62,749 nt of DNA, taken from assembly GCA_002437415.1 (NCBI GenBank), contig DJPL01000042.1, positions 1 to 62,749 of the forward strand, written 5' to 3'. The stretch comes from Ruminococcaceae bacterium UBA6413. Lineage in GTDB: Bacteria > Bacillota > Clostridia > Oscillospirales > Ruminococcaceae. The stretch's first letter is position 1; every line of letters begins with the position of its first letter. The notes beneath the pieces were generated by a model. The model did not search any database. It was not told the DNA's origin and worked only from the letters and a program-made list of their open reading frames with translations. The translations under genes were made by a program, and so were the position numbers. Shown piece by piece: positions 1 through 8,812 of the stretch.

Positions 1-115
1 CTCAGGATAGTGCGTTTTTTGGAAGTTTCGGTGATAATGCAGTTGCACTGATACACTCACGAAATTATTATCAACTTATCGATATGAAACTGTTTTCAGC
101 GGTGTTGCATTATTA
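1..115 (-). repeat. Partial inverted copy (C) of interspersed non-coding repeat
   Basis: The reverse complement of this stretch matches the left third of the two larger repeat copies at about 41979-42625 and 51844-52436. Shared blocks include CAACACCGCTGAAAAC, AATAATTTCGTGAGT, ATCAGTGCAA and CTATCCTGAG. The copy is inverted relative to the other two and runs off the left edge, so its structured core would lie outside the window. Similarity fades between about 110 and 180, where only a weak match to the outer arm is left, and no terminal hairpin can be seen there. Confidence 0.8.
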
Positions 116-196
116 TTTTAAGCACCGTTACTTGGAAAGCAAGCATAATATAACATAACGCACCGCATTCCCCACCTCTTTTTTTCACCCCGCTAC

Positions 197-225
197 TTGA
201 AAAACCGACAAAAAAATGCTATAAT
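197..225 (+). promoter_or_regulatory. Sigma-A promoter of aspS
   Basis: TTGAAA at 197-202 and TATAAT at 220-225 are separated by exactly 17 nt, a near-consensus housekeeping promoter. Transcription would begin near 232, leaving a leader of about 70 nt, too short for a T-box riboswitch. Confidence 0.85.
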
Positions 226-303
226 TATAAAGGTTTGTCGGCGGTCTTTTCAGCCTGCCGATTGGAAATAAACGGTTATAACCGTAGGAAAGGTATAGAT
301 TTT

Positions 304-2085
304 ATGTTAGACACAATGAAGGACCTTAAGCGCACCCATTATTGCGGTGAGGTCGAGGGGATAGGCAATACGGTTACAGTTGCCGGATTTGTACAGAGAG
401 TGAGAGATAAGGGCAGCCTTATGTTCGTTGACCTGCGCGACCGCACAGGCATTGTACAGCTGGTATTTGACGATACAACAGAGCCTGCCGTTTTTGAAAA
501 GGCAAAGCAGATAAAGAGTGAATACGTGCTCATGGCGCAGGGACTTCTGCGTGAAAGAGAGAGCAAGAATAACGATATAAAGACAGGTAACGTTGAGATA
601 CTTGTTACAGACCTGCGTATACTTTCGATGGCGCAGACAACGCCGTTTGAGATAGTGAACGACACCAAGACAAACGAGGAGCTCCGCCTCAAGTACCGCT
701 ATCTTGACCTGCGCAGAAAGAAGCTCCAGGATAACCTTATAATGCGCCACAAGATCGCTAAGACGGCGCGTGAGTATTTCTATGACAACGGCTTTCTTGA
801 AATAGAAACACCTATGATGATGAAATCGACTCCCGAGGGCGCGAGAGATTACCTTGTACCGTCAAGAGTTCACGAGGGTAAGTTCTATGCGCTTCCCCAG
901 TCGCCCCAGATATACAAGCAGTTACTCATGATCTCGGGCTTTGACCGTTATATACAGCTTGCAAGATGCTTCAGAGATGAGGATCTGCGTGCTGACAGAC
1001 AGCCCGAATTCACACAGATCGATCTTGAAATGTCATTTATGGACGTTGACGAGATACTTGAGCTGACAGAGGGCTTTATCAAGAAGCTGATGAAGGACGT
1101 TCTTGACGTTGATATTACAACTCCGCTCCCCAGACTGACATATAACGACGCTATGTCACGTTACGGCTCGGACAAGCCCGATACACGCTTCGGTATGGAG
1201 ATACAGGATCTTTCCGACATCGTTAAGGATACAGAGTTCTCCGTGTTCTCCTCGGCAATTGCCGCAGGCGGCAGTGTAAGAGCTATTGTAGCAAAGAACG
1301 CCGCAGGCATTCTTACAAGAAAAGAGATCGACAAGCTGACTGAGTTCTCAAAGGGTATCGGCGCTAAGGGTCTTGCATATATCCGTTGGAACGACGACGC
1401 GCCTAACTGCTCGTTCGCAAAGTTCCTCAAGGAAGGCGAGCTTGACGCTATACTTTCACACCTCGGCTGTGAAAAGGGCGATGTAGTGCTCATCGTTGCC
1501 GACAAGAACAAGGTAACGCTCCCTGTGCTCGGCGCTCTGCGTCTTAAGGTCGGAAAGCAGATAGGCATAGTTCCCGACAGCGGCTATAACTTCTTATGGG
1601 TCACCGAGTTCCCGTTCTTCGAGTGGGACGATGAGACCGAGAGCTGGCTTGCTATGCATCACCCGTTCACAATGCCTATGGAAGAATGCCTCGAATACCT
1701 CGACACAGACAAGGGTAAGGTAAGAGCAAAGGCTTACGATCTCGTTCTCAACGGCATTGAGCTTTGCAGCGGTTCTATCCGTATTACCGACCCCGAGCTT
1801 CAGGAAAGAATGTTCAGACTGCTCGGTCTTACCGATAAGGAAATTGAAGAGAAGTTCGGATTCCTCGTTGACGCATATAAGTATGCCGCACCTCCTCACG
1901 GCGGTCTTGGCATAGGTCTTGACAGACTTTCAATGCTCCTTTGCGGCGCTGACAGCCTGCGAGATGTTGTTGCATTCCCCAAGGTAAAGGACGCAAGCGA
2001 GCTTATGTCGCAGTGCCCCTCAACGGTAGACGACAAGCAGCTTGAAGAACTCCATATAAGAACGGTCGTTTCACAAAAAGAGTAA
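304..2085 (+). CDS. aspS: Aspartate--tRNA ligase
   Basis: Class II aminoacyl-tRNA synthetase that charges tRNA-Asp with aspartate in the cytoplasm. The 593-residue product has the normal bacterial size. It carries an N-terminal OB-fold anticodon-binding domain (about residues 15-105), the class II motif 2 around residues 222-240 (FRDEDLRADRQPEF), an inserted GAD-type domain in the middle, and motif 3 GIGLDRL near residue 537. The reading frame is open from a TTG at 235, but that lies at the transcription start. ATG 304 follows AGGAAAGG at 286-293 with normal spacing and gives the usual N-terminus, so I chose it. Whether it is a discriminating enzyme cannot be told here. The chemoreceptor gene follows after 41 nt and may be read through. 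Confidence 0.97.
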   Translation: MLDTMKDLKRTHYCGEVEGIGNTVTVAGFVQRVRDKGSLMFVDLRDRTGIVQLVFDDTTEPAVFEKAKQIKSEYVLMAQGLLRERESKNNDIKTGNVEILVTDLRILSMAQTTPFEIVNDTKTNEELRLKYRYLDLRRKKLQDNLIMRHKIAKTAREYFYDNGFLEIETPMMMKSTPEGARDYLVPSRVHEGKFYALPQSPQIYKQLLMISGFDRYIQLARCFRDEDLRADRQPEFTQIDLEMSFMDVDEILELTEGFIKKLMKDVLDVDITTPLPRLTYNDAMSRYGSDKPDTRFGMEIQDLSDIVKDTEFSVFSSAIAAGGSVRAIVAKNAAGILTRKEIDKLTEFSKGIGAKGLAYIRWNDDAPNCSFAKFLKEGELDAILSHLGCEKGDVVLIVADKNKVTLPVLGALRLKVGKQIGIVPDSGYNFLWVTEFPFFEWDDETESWLAMHHPFTMPMEECLEYLDTDKGKVRAKAYDLVLNGIELCSGSIRITDPELQERMFRLLGLTDKEIEEKFGFLVDAYKYAAPPHGGLGIGLDRLSMLLCGADSLRDVVAFPKVKDASELMSQCPSTVDDKQLEELHIRTVVSQKE

Positions 2086-2126
2086 GAACTGAGGCCATGA
2101 CGGAGAAAGTATAAGAGGAAGGGTAA

Positions 2127-4127
2127 ATGAAAAAAGCGGCATCCGCAGTCCAAAAGAAGAACAACGGTATCCAGAGAAGCTTAAGACACTGCGTTGAGAT
2201 AGTGTTCGGTCTGACCGCCGTTATGATACTTCTGCTGACCTATTTCACCGCGATCACAAACACTATAAACAGCAAGAGAAAAACCTTTGTGGCGCAGACC
2301 TCAAAGAGCGCGTCCGATATGGTATCGTGGTTTGACACACAGTGCTTTATGCTGGATAATGTCACTCAAGCTGTCGACAGCGGTAAATACGACACGGATA
2401 ATTTTGACAAGGCTTACGATTTCCTTGTCGATATGCAGTCGGTATCCGATGAGGTCTATGTATTCTATATCGGAAGATCCGACAAGTCCTCGGTATTCTC
2501 CGACGGCTGGGACGCTGCCGCAGAAAACTATGACCCTACCGATCGCGACTGGTACACAAAGGCGGTCGAAGCTAAGAATGCAGTCGTTTCCGACCCGTAT
2601 ATCGATGCCAAGACAAAGGAGCTTGTTATAACGGTATCAAAGCCGATATTCCATGACAACGGCGATATCTCGGTAGTAGCCGCAGATATCTTTGTAACCT
2701 CGGTCATTGATATAGCAAAGTCGGATATTGACGGCGGATTTTATCCGATACTTGTCGATGCCGCAGGCGATATAGTCGCACACAGAAATGACGCATATCT
2801 CCCTTATGTCGATGATGAGGAGAACGAGCATTTTACCAAAGCCGCCGACACTTGCTTTGCGGCGATCGCAGGCTCTGAGAGTGAAAAGACCTATAACGCT
2901 CCCGATGAAAACGGTCAGGCTTTGATCTACGCCAAGGACAGCGTTGGCGATTACGGCTGGACTGTAATGTATGCGCAGGATACATATTCGTTCTACTTCG
3001 ATGAGATATGGCTCGTTGCGATATTCTTCTTTGTTCTTGTCGCACTTATCGTTATAAATACAATTATCCTTAATATCCGTATAAATCAGAAGCTGAAGCC
3101 GCTCAGCGAGATGAACAGGGCGGCTGACTCGATGAAAAACGGTCAGCTGTCGTATGAGAGCAAATACAGAAAGAACGATGAGATCGGTTCTGCCTGCCTT
3201 GCTATCGAAGAAGCCAACGGAATGCTTAAAAGCTATGTTACCGATATTGACAGAAAGCTCGGGCTTATGGCTTCGGGCAACTTCAACAACGAGATAGCAT
3301 TGCAGTATATCGGCGACTTTGCGGATATCAAGGACTCAATGATACAGATACAGAATTCGCTTAAAGATACCCTTACTCAGATCGAAACGGCGGCGGGTCA
3401 GGTATCCGAGGGCTCGGCTCAGCTCGCGGCGGGCGCTCAGGAGCTTTCTGACGGTGCGGCTATGCAGGCGAGCGCTATCGATACGCTGTCGACCAACTGC
3501 GAGCTCGTTTCCGATAAGGTAAAGACCACTGCCGACAACGCAAATCGTGCAAACGAGATAGTAAGCGAGATGGGCGAAAAGGTAAATCTCTGCAACGACA
3601 GTATGAACAAGCTGTCGGCGGCTATGCAGGATATCGGAGAGAAGTCCGGAGAGATAAAGAAGATCATACAGACGGTCGAGGATATCGCATTCCAGACAAA
3701 TATACTTGCGCTCAATGCGGCTGTTGAGGCGGCTAGAGCCGGTGAAGCCGGCAAGGGCTTTGCGGTCGTTGCTGATGAAGTAAGAAATCTTGCGGGAAAG
3801 ACAGCAGACGCGGCGGCTCTGACATCTCAGCTTATAGAGCATACGGTTGAAGCAGTTGCTAACGGCACTGAGCTGACGACCGATACCGCAGGCTCTATGA
3901 TAACGCTTGTAGACAGCGCAAATGAGGCTGTAAGCATTGTAAGCAGTATCACGTCCGACGCTAACGAGGAAAGTGAAGAGCTTGCAAAAATTACGGACGG
4001 CGTAGAGCAGATTGCAAACGTTATCCAGCGCAATACCGCAACTGCGGAGGAAAGCGCCGCTTCAAGCGAGGAGCTCAGCGGACAGGCGACTATACTGAAG
4101 TCGCTGACCGACAGGTTTGAGCTTTGA
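2127..4127 (+). CDS. Methyl-accepting chemotaxis protein, dCache type
   Basis: Membrane chemoreceptor of 666 residues. A transmembrane helix near residues 26-48 is followed by an extracellular dCache sensor (about 50-285), a second helix near 293-315, a HAMP-like segment and a cytoplasmic signalling domain. The CheA-contact hairpin tip is recognisable around residues 522-555 (NILALNAAVEAARAGEAGKG). In the sensor, Y135, R140, W142, Y143 and D187 reproduce the YxxxxRxWY...D signature known for amino-acid-binding dCache domains, so an amino acid ligand is likely by inference. It should signal to CheA/CheW; no other chemotaxis genes are present. ATG 2127 follows GAGGAAGGG. A terminator follows directly. 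Confidence 0.93.
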   Translation: MKKAASAVQKKNNGIQRSLRHCVEIVFGLTAVMILLLTYFTAITNTINSKRKTFVAQTSKSASDMVSWFDTQCFMLDNVTQAVDSGKYDTDNFDKAYDFLVDMQSVSDEVYVFYIGRSDKSSVFSDGWDAAAENYDPTDRDWYTKAVEAKNAVVSDPYIDAKTKELVITVSKPIFHDNGDISVVAADIFVTSVIDIAKSDIDGGFYPILVDAAGDIVAHRNDAYLPYVDDEENEHFTKAADTCFAAIAGSESEKTYNAPDENGQALIYAKDSVGDYGWTVMYAQDTYSFYFDEIWLVAIFFFVLVALIVINTIILNIRINQKLKPLSEMNRAADSMKNGQLSYESKYRKNDEIGSACLAIEEANGMLKSYVTDIDRKLGLMASGNFNNEIALQYIGDFADIKDSMIQIQNSLKDTLTQIETAAGQVSEGSAQLAAGAQELSDGAAMQASAIDTLSTNCELVSDKVKTTADNANRANEIVSEMGEKVNLCNDSMNKLSAAMQDIGEKSGEIKKIIQTVEDIAFQTNILALNAAVEAARAGEAGKGFAVVADEVRNLAGKTADAAALTSQLIEHTVEAVANGTELTTDTAGSMITLVDSANEAVSIVSSITSDANEESEELAKITDGVEQIANVIQRNTATAEESAASSEELSGQATILKSLTDRFEL

Positions 4128-4149
4128 TAAATGAATAATTTACAGGGAG

Positions 4150-4178
4150 CGCATGAGAAATCATGCGTTCTTTTTTTA
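4150..4178 (+). terminator. Terminator after the chemoreceptor gene
   Basis: CGCATGA (4150-4156) pairs with TCATGCG (4161-4167) around a GAAA tetraloop and is followed by TTCTTTTTTT. It separates the chemoreceptor gene from the spoIIIA operon and contains an in-frame ATG (4163) that is therefore not the spoIIIAA start. Confidence 0.85.
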
Positions 4179-4234
4179 TACCCTCGCGCATAGACTTTAC
4201 TAAACAAAAAGACAAGCCGAAAGGATATGAAAAA

Positions 4235-5137
4235 ATGATAGAAAGTAAAACAAACGAATTTGACACTGCGATACGCCCGATAGCAAGGATCTTTCCGGCG
4301 CTCTGCTCTGTGCCGCAGTCGCTTAAATCTATCGCCGAGGAGATACGGATAAAGTGCGGTGCGCCGCTTATAATCCGCGCGGGAAACCAAAACCACATTA
4401 TGCAAATTACCGCCGACAGCGCGCTTATAAGCGAGTGCATAAGCGCTATCTGTCAGAACTCGGTGCATACATATGAGAAGGATATAGCAAACGGATTTAT
4501 AACGCTGTTCGGCGGTCACAGGGCGGGCATTTGCGGAAGTGCGGTGTACAGCGGCGACAAGCTTCACGCGGTGAAGAATATAAGCTCGGTCAATATCCGT
4601 ATCGCAAGACAGCACTATGGGGCGGCAAGGGACTTGCTCCCGCTTTTTGATGATGATAGCAAAAGCCGCGGACTGCTGATAGTCGGCAGACCGCTCAGCG
4701 GTAAGACCACCGTACTGCGCGATCTGTGCCGTAGTATAGGCGGGCGGTTCAGGATATCGCTTATAGATGAACGGCAGGAGATAGCGGCGGTGTATGACGG
4801 AAAGCCGTGCCTTGATGTAGGACTTATGACGGACGTGTTCAGCGGATATGACAAGTCCGACGGCATAATAAGGGCGGTAAGATGTATGTCGCCCGACTAC
4901 ATTGTGACCGATGAGCTCGGCGCGGACGCGGACAGCATAAGACAGCTTATAAGCTCGGGTGTCGGGCTTATTATGACGGCTCACGCGGACAGTATCGAAG
5001 CCGCTCTGGCAAATGCGGGTATCAAAGCTGTTGTTGACAGCGGGGCGATACAGCATATTGCATTGCTAAAAGATCACGGGATAACCGCCGTGAAGCAGAT
5101 AATTACGCCCAAAGCAAAGGCGGAGTGCGCAGTATGA
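4235..5137 (+). CDS. spoIIIAA: Stage III sporulation protein AA (ATPase)
   Basis: Secretion-type ATPase (relative of type II/IV secretion motors) of the SpoIIIA-SpoIIQ channel between mother cell and forespore. The 300-residue product has a P-loop GRPLSGKTTV near residue 150 and a Walker B-like YIVTDELG near residue 222, plus the SLIDER motif typical of the family. ATG 4235 follows AAAGGA (4219-4224); an earlier in-frame ATG at 4163 sits inside the preceding terminator hairpin and is rejected. It is the first gene of a tightly packed eight-gene operon. In Bacillus this operon is read by sigma-E. A CATAGACT at 4189-4196 resembles a sigma-E -10, but I see no convincing -35. Confidence 0.95.
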   Translation: MIESKTNEFDTAIRPIARIFPALCSVPQSLKSIAEEIRIKCGAPLIIRAGNQNHIMQITADSALISECISAICQNSVHTYEKDIANGFITLFGGHRAGICGSAVYSGDKLHAVKNISSVNIRIARQHYGAARDLLPLFDDDSKSRGLLIVGRPLSGKTTVLRDLCRSIGGRFRISLIDERQEIAAVYDGKPCLDVGLMTDVFSGYDKSDGIIRAVRCMSPDYIVTDELGADADSIRQLISSGVGLIMTAHADSIEAALANAGIKAVVDSGAIQHIALLKDHGITAVKQIITPKAKAECAV

Positions 5138-5628
5138 TAAGCATTGTCATATTTTTGCTTACCACACTGAGCGGTGCGGCTGTGGGAGCGTATTTTTCGG
5201 ACAGACTTTCACAGCGCTGTGAGTTGATATCGGCGTACATCTCGCTTTTTCAGAGTATGACGGCTTATGTCACCTACAACGGCTACAAGCTTGACGAAAT
5301 GCTGAAAGCGTGCCGGGAAACGTCACGCTGTTATATTTCGGACAAACTGATAGCTGTCAGTGAAAGCGGCGGCAATATAAGCGCGGAATGGGACGCGTGC
5401 GTGTATAACAGCGGTTATCTCAAGGCGGAGGACAGGCAGATATTGTCGGAGCTTGGCAGGAGCATAGGCAAAAGCAACACCGAGGGTGAAACTGCCGCTC
5501 TCGCACTTGCGCGGACAAGGCTCGACAGTGCGCTTGAAGGTGCGAACGAAGAGAAAAAGCGCAAGGGCAGGCTTTACCGCACGCTCGGGATAATGCTCGG
5601 TGCGGCGGTCGGAATAATGCTGATATAG
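5134..5628 (+). CDS. spoIIIAB: Stage III sporulation protein AB
   Basis: Membrane-anchored component of the SpoIIIA apparatus, 164 residues, close to the Bacillus length. An N-terminal transmembrane helix (about residues 2-22) and a C-terminal hydrophobic segment bracket a helical soluble domain, resembling the GspF fold reported for this family. The start overlaps the spoIIIAA stop as ATGA (5134-5137), with GGAG at 5122-5125 as ribosome site; a GTG nine bases earlier is a less likely start. The overlap suggests translational coupling with the ATPase, which is thought to act on this membrane protein. Confidence 0.93.
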   Translation: MISIVIFLLTTLSGAAVGAYFSDRLSQRCELISAYISLFQSMTAYVTYNGYKLDEMLKACRETSRCYISDKLIAVSESGGNISAEWDACVYNSGYLKAEDRQILSELGRSIGKSNTEGETAALALARTRLDSALEGANEEKKRKGRLYRTLGIMLGAAVGIMLI

Positions 5629-5644
5629 AAAGCGGCGGTGTGAT

Positions 5645-5839
5645 ATGAATGTAGACTTTATTTTCAAGATAGCGGCGATAGGTATCGTCGTAGCCGTGCT
5701 CAATCAGCTTTTACAGCGCTCGGGAAGAGAGGAGCAGGCTATGATGACCACTATCGCGGGGCTTATTGTCGTGCTTATGATGATAGTTACCGAGATAAGC
5801 AACCTGTTTGACACGATAAAAAACATCTTCAATCTTTAG
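5645..5839 (+). CDS. spoIIIAC: Stage III sporulation protein AC
   Basis: Small integral membrane protein of 64 residues with two hydrophobic segments (about residues 6-24 and 33-52), the normal size and pattern of SpoIIIAC. It belongs to the membrane platform of the SpoIIIA-SpoIIQ channel in the mother-cell-derived membrane around the forespore. It is 16 nt downstream of spoIIIAB and is preceded by a GGCGGTGTG ribosome site. Confidence 0.93.
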   Translation: MNVDFIFKIAAIGIVVAVLNQLLQRSGREEQAMMTTIAGLIVVLMMIVTEISNLFDTIKNIFNL

Positions 5840-5858
5840 ACTTCAAAGGAACGGGAAT

Positions 5859-6245
5859 ATGAACATTATCGCATTTGTCGGTGCGGGAATTATCGGCGCG
5901 GTGCTGTCGGTGGTGCTCAGGCAGTACAAGCCCGAGTTCAGCGTGTACATTACGCTTATTACGGGAATGCTTATGCTCGGTGCGGCGGTTACGGCGGTAA
6001 AGCCTGTTATAGAAACGGTAACGGGCTATTTGCAGATAGCCGATCCCGATACATCGTATGCGGACGTGCTTGTGAAATCGCTCGCGGTCTGCTACATAAC
6101 GCAGATGGCATCGGACAGCTGTGCGGACGCGGGCGAAAGGTCGATAGCCGCAAAGATAGAGCTAGCGGGAAAGTTCGCTATAGTACTGCTCGCACTGCCT
6201 GTGTTTGACCGCCTTATGGAAGTGATAAAGCAGCTATTGCAGTGA
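5859..6245 (+). CDS. spoIIIAD: Stage III sporulation protein AD
   Basis: Integral membrane protein of 128 residues with at least three hydrophobic segments, matching SpoIIIAD in size and in position between AC and AE. It is related to SpoIIIAC and is thought to form part of the membrane platform of the channel. The start at 5859 follows AAAGGAACGGG. Confidence 0.92.
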   Translation: MNIIAFVGAGIIGAVLSVVLRQYKPEFSVYITLITGMLMLGAAVTAVKPVIETVTGYLQIADPDTSYADVLVKSLAVCYITQMASDSCADAGERSIAAKIELAGKFAIVLLALPVFDRLMEVIKQLLQ

Positions 6246-6251
6246 GGAAAT

Positions 6252-7361
6252 ATGAAAGTAATTATAAAAATCATTATGACACTTATCGCGGCGCTTGTGA
6301 TGCTTGGTGTGCCGTTTTGTGCGGGTGCGCAGGACAGCACGATACTTGACGGCTACAGCGCCGACATACCGCAGGAGCTTGACCGACAGCTGTCGGAGGC
6401 GGGGATAACACCGCAGAGCATTGACGGTAATGCCTTGTCGCTCGACAGCGTGATAAGCAACGTCACGGGTATGCTGTGGGACAGTGTTCAAAGCCCGCTT
6501 AAACTGCTTGTGTCACTGCTCGGAGTTACGCTTTTATGCAGTGTAGCCAATGTATTTGCCGATAATTCGGGCAATCTTAAGACCGTGTTCTCGGTGGTAT
6601 CGGTGCTTGCGTGCAGTACGCTTACCGTTACAGCCGCAAGCGACTCACTGGCGGCGGCATCAAAGACGCTTGAGTCGGGTAGCGTGTTTCTTGCAAGCTT
6701 TATCCCGGCATTTGCGGGAATACTCGCTACAAGCGGGCACGTTACATCTGCCGCTATGTTCAACACCGTGGTTATGGGCGGAGCGCAGGGGTTTACTCAG
6801 CTTGCGTCAAAGATACTTATGCCGGTGTCTATGAGCATACTCGGTGTATCGCTTGCGGGGAGCGTGTGCAGTGAGCTAAAGCTGTCGGCGCTTGCCGAAG
6901 CGGTAAAGAAAACCGTGATATGGATACTCGGACTTATTATGACGGTGTTTGTAGCACTGCTTGCAATGCAGAGTTTTATCACCGTACCGTCCGACAATGT
7001 GGGGCTTAAAGCCGCAAGGTTCACGGTGTCGAACGGCGTTCCGTTTATAGGCGGAGCGGTGTCGGATTCGCTGTCGGTGATGTACGGCGGTATAGGGCTT
7101 ATCCGTAACAACTTTGGTGTGTTCGGGATAATAGTCGGCGGGGCGCTGATACTTCCGTCTATATTGTCGGTGCTGTGCTATAAGCTTGCGTTTTCTGCGG
7201 CGGCAGCGTTCAGCGACCTGTTCGGCATATCACAGCTCACGGGACTGCTCAAATGCGCCGAGGGCGTAAGCTCTATAATTATGGCTATGCTGGTATCGTT
7301 TTTGCTGATGGCGGTAATATCGATATCACTGATGATATTTATGGCGGGAGGCGCGGTATGA
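6252..7361 (+). CDS. spoIIIAE: Stage III sporulation protein AE
   Basis: Polytopic membrane protein of 369 residues with an N-terminal signal-like hydrophobic stretch, a short polar segment (about residues 25-75) and then seven or so transmembrane segments. Length and gene position are those of SpoIIIAE, the largest membrane subunit of the SpoIIIA complex, which may act as a permease core. A GAGGAAAT ribosome site precedes ATG 6252. Its stop overlaps the start of spoIIIAF. Confidence 0.94.
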   Translation: MKVIIKIIMTLIAALVMLGVPFCAGAQDSTILDGYSADIPQELDRQLSEAGITPQSIDGNALSLDSVISNVTGMLWDSVQSPLKLLVSLLGVTLLCSVANVFADNSGNLKTVFSVVSVLACSTLTVTAASDSLAAASKTLESGSVFLASFIPAFAGILATSGHVTSAAMFNTVVMGGAQGFTQLASKILMPVSMSILGVSLAGSVCSELKLSALAEAVKKTVIWILGLIMTVFVALLAMQSFITVPSDNVGLKAARFTVSNGVPFIGGAVSDSLSVMYGGIGLIRNNFGVFGIIVGGALILPSILSVLCYKLAFSAAAAFSDLFGISQLTGLLKCAEGVSSIIMAMLVSFLLMAVISISLMIFMAGGAV

Positions 7362-7834
7362 ACGAGATAAAGCAGGCGGCGCTCGGTATATGCGTGCTTG
7401 CCGCGGCGGCGGGACTGTTCAGAATGCTGTTACCGTGCGAAAAGTACAAAACGCAGATAACGTTTGCGATAGCGTGTATTTTTTCGGTGTGCCTAATAAA
7501 TTCGGTCACCGATATTATTCCCGCACTCAGCATAGAAACGCAGATCGCGGATATCCCTCAAGTGGATTTCAGCGATAAGCTGTCCGAGCAGGCGCGCGTC
7601 ACTGCGGCAAGAGCCGTCAGGGAGAAGGTCGAGGAGCTGCTCACCTCAAACGGATTTATTTACCGCAAGGTGTACATTACAGCGCATATCGACGGCGCGT
7701 TCTGCATATCTATTAGTGAGGTTGAGCTTGTATTTGATGACGGCGCAGACGATAGTTATATCGCGGACGCTGTAGCTCTTGTACAGGCGGCAGTCGGGGA
7801 CGATATAAAGGTCAGATACACAAAAGAAGGGTAG
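7358..7834 (+). CDS. spoIIIAF: Stage III sporulation protein AF
   Basis: SpoIIIAF has two N-terminal transmembrane helices and a soluble domain with a ring-building-like fold in the intermembrane space. Here the 158-residue product shows helices near residues 5-22 and 30-52, then a soluble domain. The frame is open further upstream inside spoIIIAE, but ATG 7358 overlaps the spoIIIAE stop as ATGA and is preceded by GGCGGGAGG, so it is the start. Confidence 0.9.
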   Translation: MNEIKQAALGICVLAAAAGLFRMLLPCEKYKTQITFAIACIFSVCLINSVTDIIPALSIETQIADIPQVDFSDKLSEQARVTAARAVREKVEELLTSNGFIYRKVYITAHIDGAFCISISEVELVFDDGADDSYIADAVALVQAAVGDDIKVRYTKEG

Positions 7835-7837
7835 AAT

Positions 7838-8179
7838 ATGAAAGAACTGCTGAGATCCGATAAGCTACTGAAAATAGCTTTCATTGCCGGGATAGCAGCG
7901 ATCGCGCTTATCTTTCTTTCAAGCTTCGGCGGCGGGTCGGATACAAAGCTTACCGAAGAACAGCTGCTTGAACAGCGTATAACGCTGATGCTTGCGGCTA
8001 TGGACGGGATAGATGATGTTCCGAATGTCACGGTAAGGCTTGATGAGGATAAGCGCACGGTGCTCGGCGTGACGGTGGTATGTCCGGACGCCGCGAGCAG
8101 CCAGACAGCCGAAAGGGTAATCAATGCGGTTAAAACGGCGCTTGACGTTTCCGCATCGAGAATATGTATTACAACGTAA
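7838..8179 (+). CDS. spoIIIAG: Stage III sporulation protein AG, compact form
   Basis: SpoIIIAG forms the large ring of the channel in the space between mother cell and forespore. This product has only 113 residues: one transmembrane helix (about 12-28), a Gly-rich turn, and a single domain resembling the ring-building motif (about 45-113, with VTVRLDEDKRTVLGVTVVC as its strands). The Bacillus protein is about twice as long because of an inserted beta-rich segment, which seems absent here. Gene order (AF, AG, AH) and the C-terminal fold support the call. Its 3' end lies just before the spoIIIAH ribosome site. Confidence 0.85.
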   Translation: MKELLRSDKLLKIAFIAGIAAIALIFLSSFGGGSDTKLTEEQLLEQRITLMLAAMDGIDDVPNVTVRLDEDKRTVLGVTVVCPDAASSQTAERVINAVKTALDVSASRICITT

Positions 8180-8193
8180 GTGAGGTATTTTTT

Positions 8194-8799
8194 ATGAGAA
8201 GACCGAGAATCAATCTTATACTTGGCAAAAAGCATCTTGTTGCGGCAGGTCTGGCGCTTGTACTTGCGGTCGGACTGTATGCCAATTTTGCCATAGGAAG
8301 TAACGTGAGCAGTAAGAGCACATCGGGGGATAACTACGGCGATACAAGGCTTGTGTCGAATGAAAACGACAATACAAGCAAATCGTCCGACAAAAAGGAC
8401 AGTGATATTGTTTCCGCTTCTGCCAATACCGAAAAGGCAGCCGACAGCAGTGAGGAATATTTCGCAAAGGCGCGCATTGACAAGCAGGCAAGCAGAGAAG
8501 AGGCAAAGGAAACGCTTAAGAGCATTTACGGCGGCGGAGATATGACCAAAGATGAGCTTGCGGTAGTGGCACAGGACGCACAGCAGCTGACTGACCTTAT
8601 GGAGGCTGAAAACAAGATCGAAACAACGCTCAAGGCGCAGGGCTTTGAAGATGTGCTGTGCTACTTAAGTGACAACAGCGCGAATATCATAGTGAAGTCG
8701 CAGGGGCTTGATACCGCTCAGGCGGCACAGATAAAGAGTGCGTTGCTTGCAGAGGTAGAGGTCGCAGGGGAGAATATTACTATTGTGGAAGTGCAGTAA
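8194..8799 (+). CDS. spoIIIAH: Stage III sporulation protein AH
   Basis: Bitopic membrane protein that contacts SpoIIQ across the intermembrane space and zips the engulfing membranes. The 201-residue product has a transmembrane helix (about residues 12-30), a Ser/Asp/Lys-rich linker (about 33-88) and a C-terminal YscJ/FliF-like ring-building domain. ATG 8194 is preceded by GAGG at 8182-8185 with 8-nt spacing; the ATG at 8164 lies inside spoIIIAG and lacks a ribosome site. It is the last gene of the operon. Confidence 0.93.
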   Translation: MRRPRINLILGKKHLVAAGLALVLAVGLYANFAIGSNVSSKSTSGDNYGDTRLVSNENDNTSKSSDKKDSDIVSASANTEKAADSSEEYFAKARIDKQASREEAKETLKSIYGGGDMTKDELAVVAQDAQQLTDLMEAENKIETTLKAQGFEDVLCYLSDNSANIIVKSQGLDTAQAAQIKSALLAEVEVAGENITIVEVQ

Positions 8800-8812
8800 T
8801 AGGTAAATTGTA

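Noticed and set aside
226..303. T-box or other riboswitch before aspS
   Set aside because: The leader is only about 70 nt and shows no specifier stem or T-box sequence.
4163..4234. A longer N-terminus for SpoIIIAA
   Set aside because: The ATG at 4163 sits inside a terminator hairpin and has no ribosome site.
3827..5056. A long minus-strand open frame (409 codons)
   Set aside because: It runs antisense across the end of the chemoreceptor gene, a terminator and spoIIIAA; no start signals or recognisable domain.
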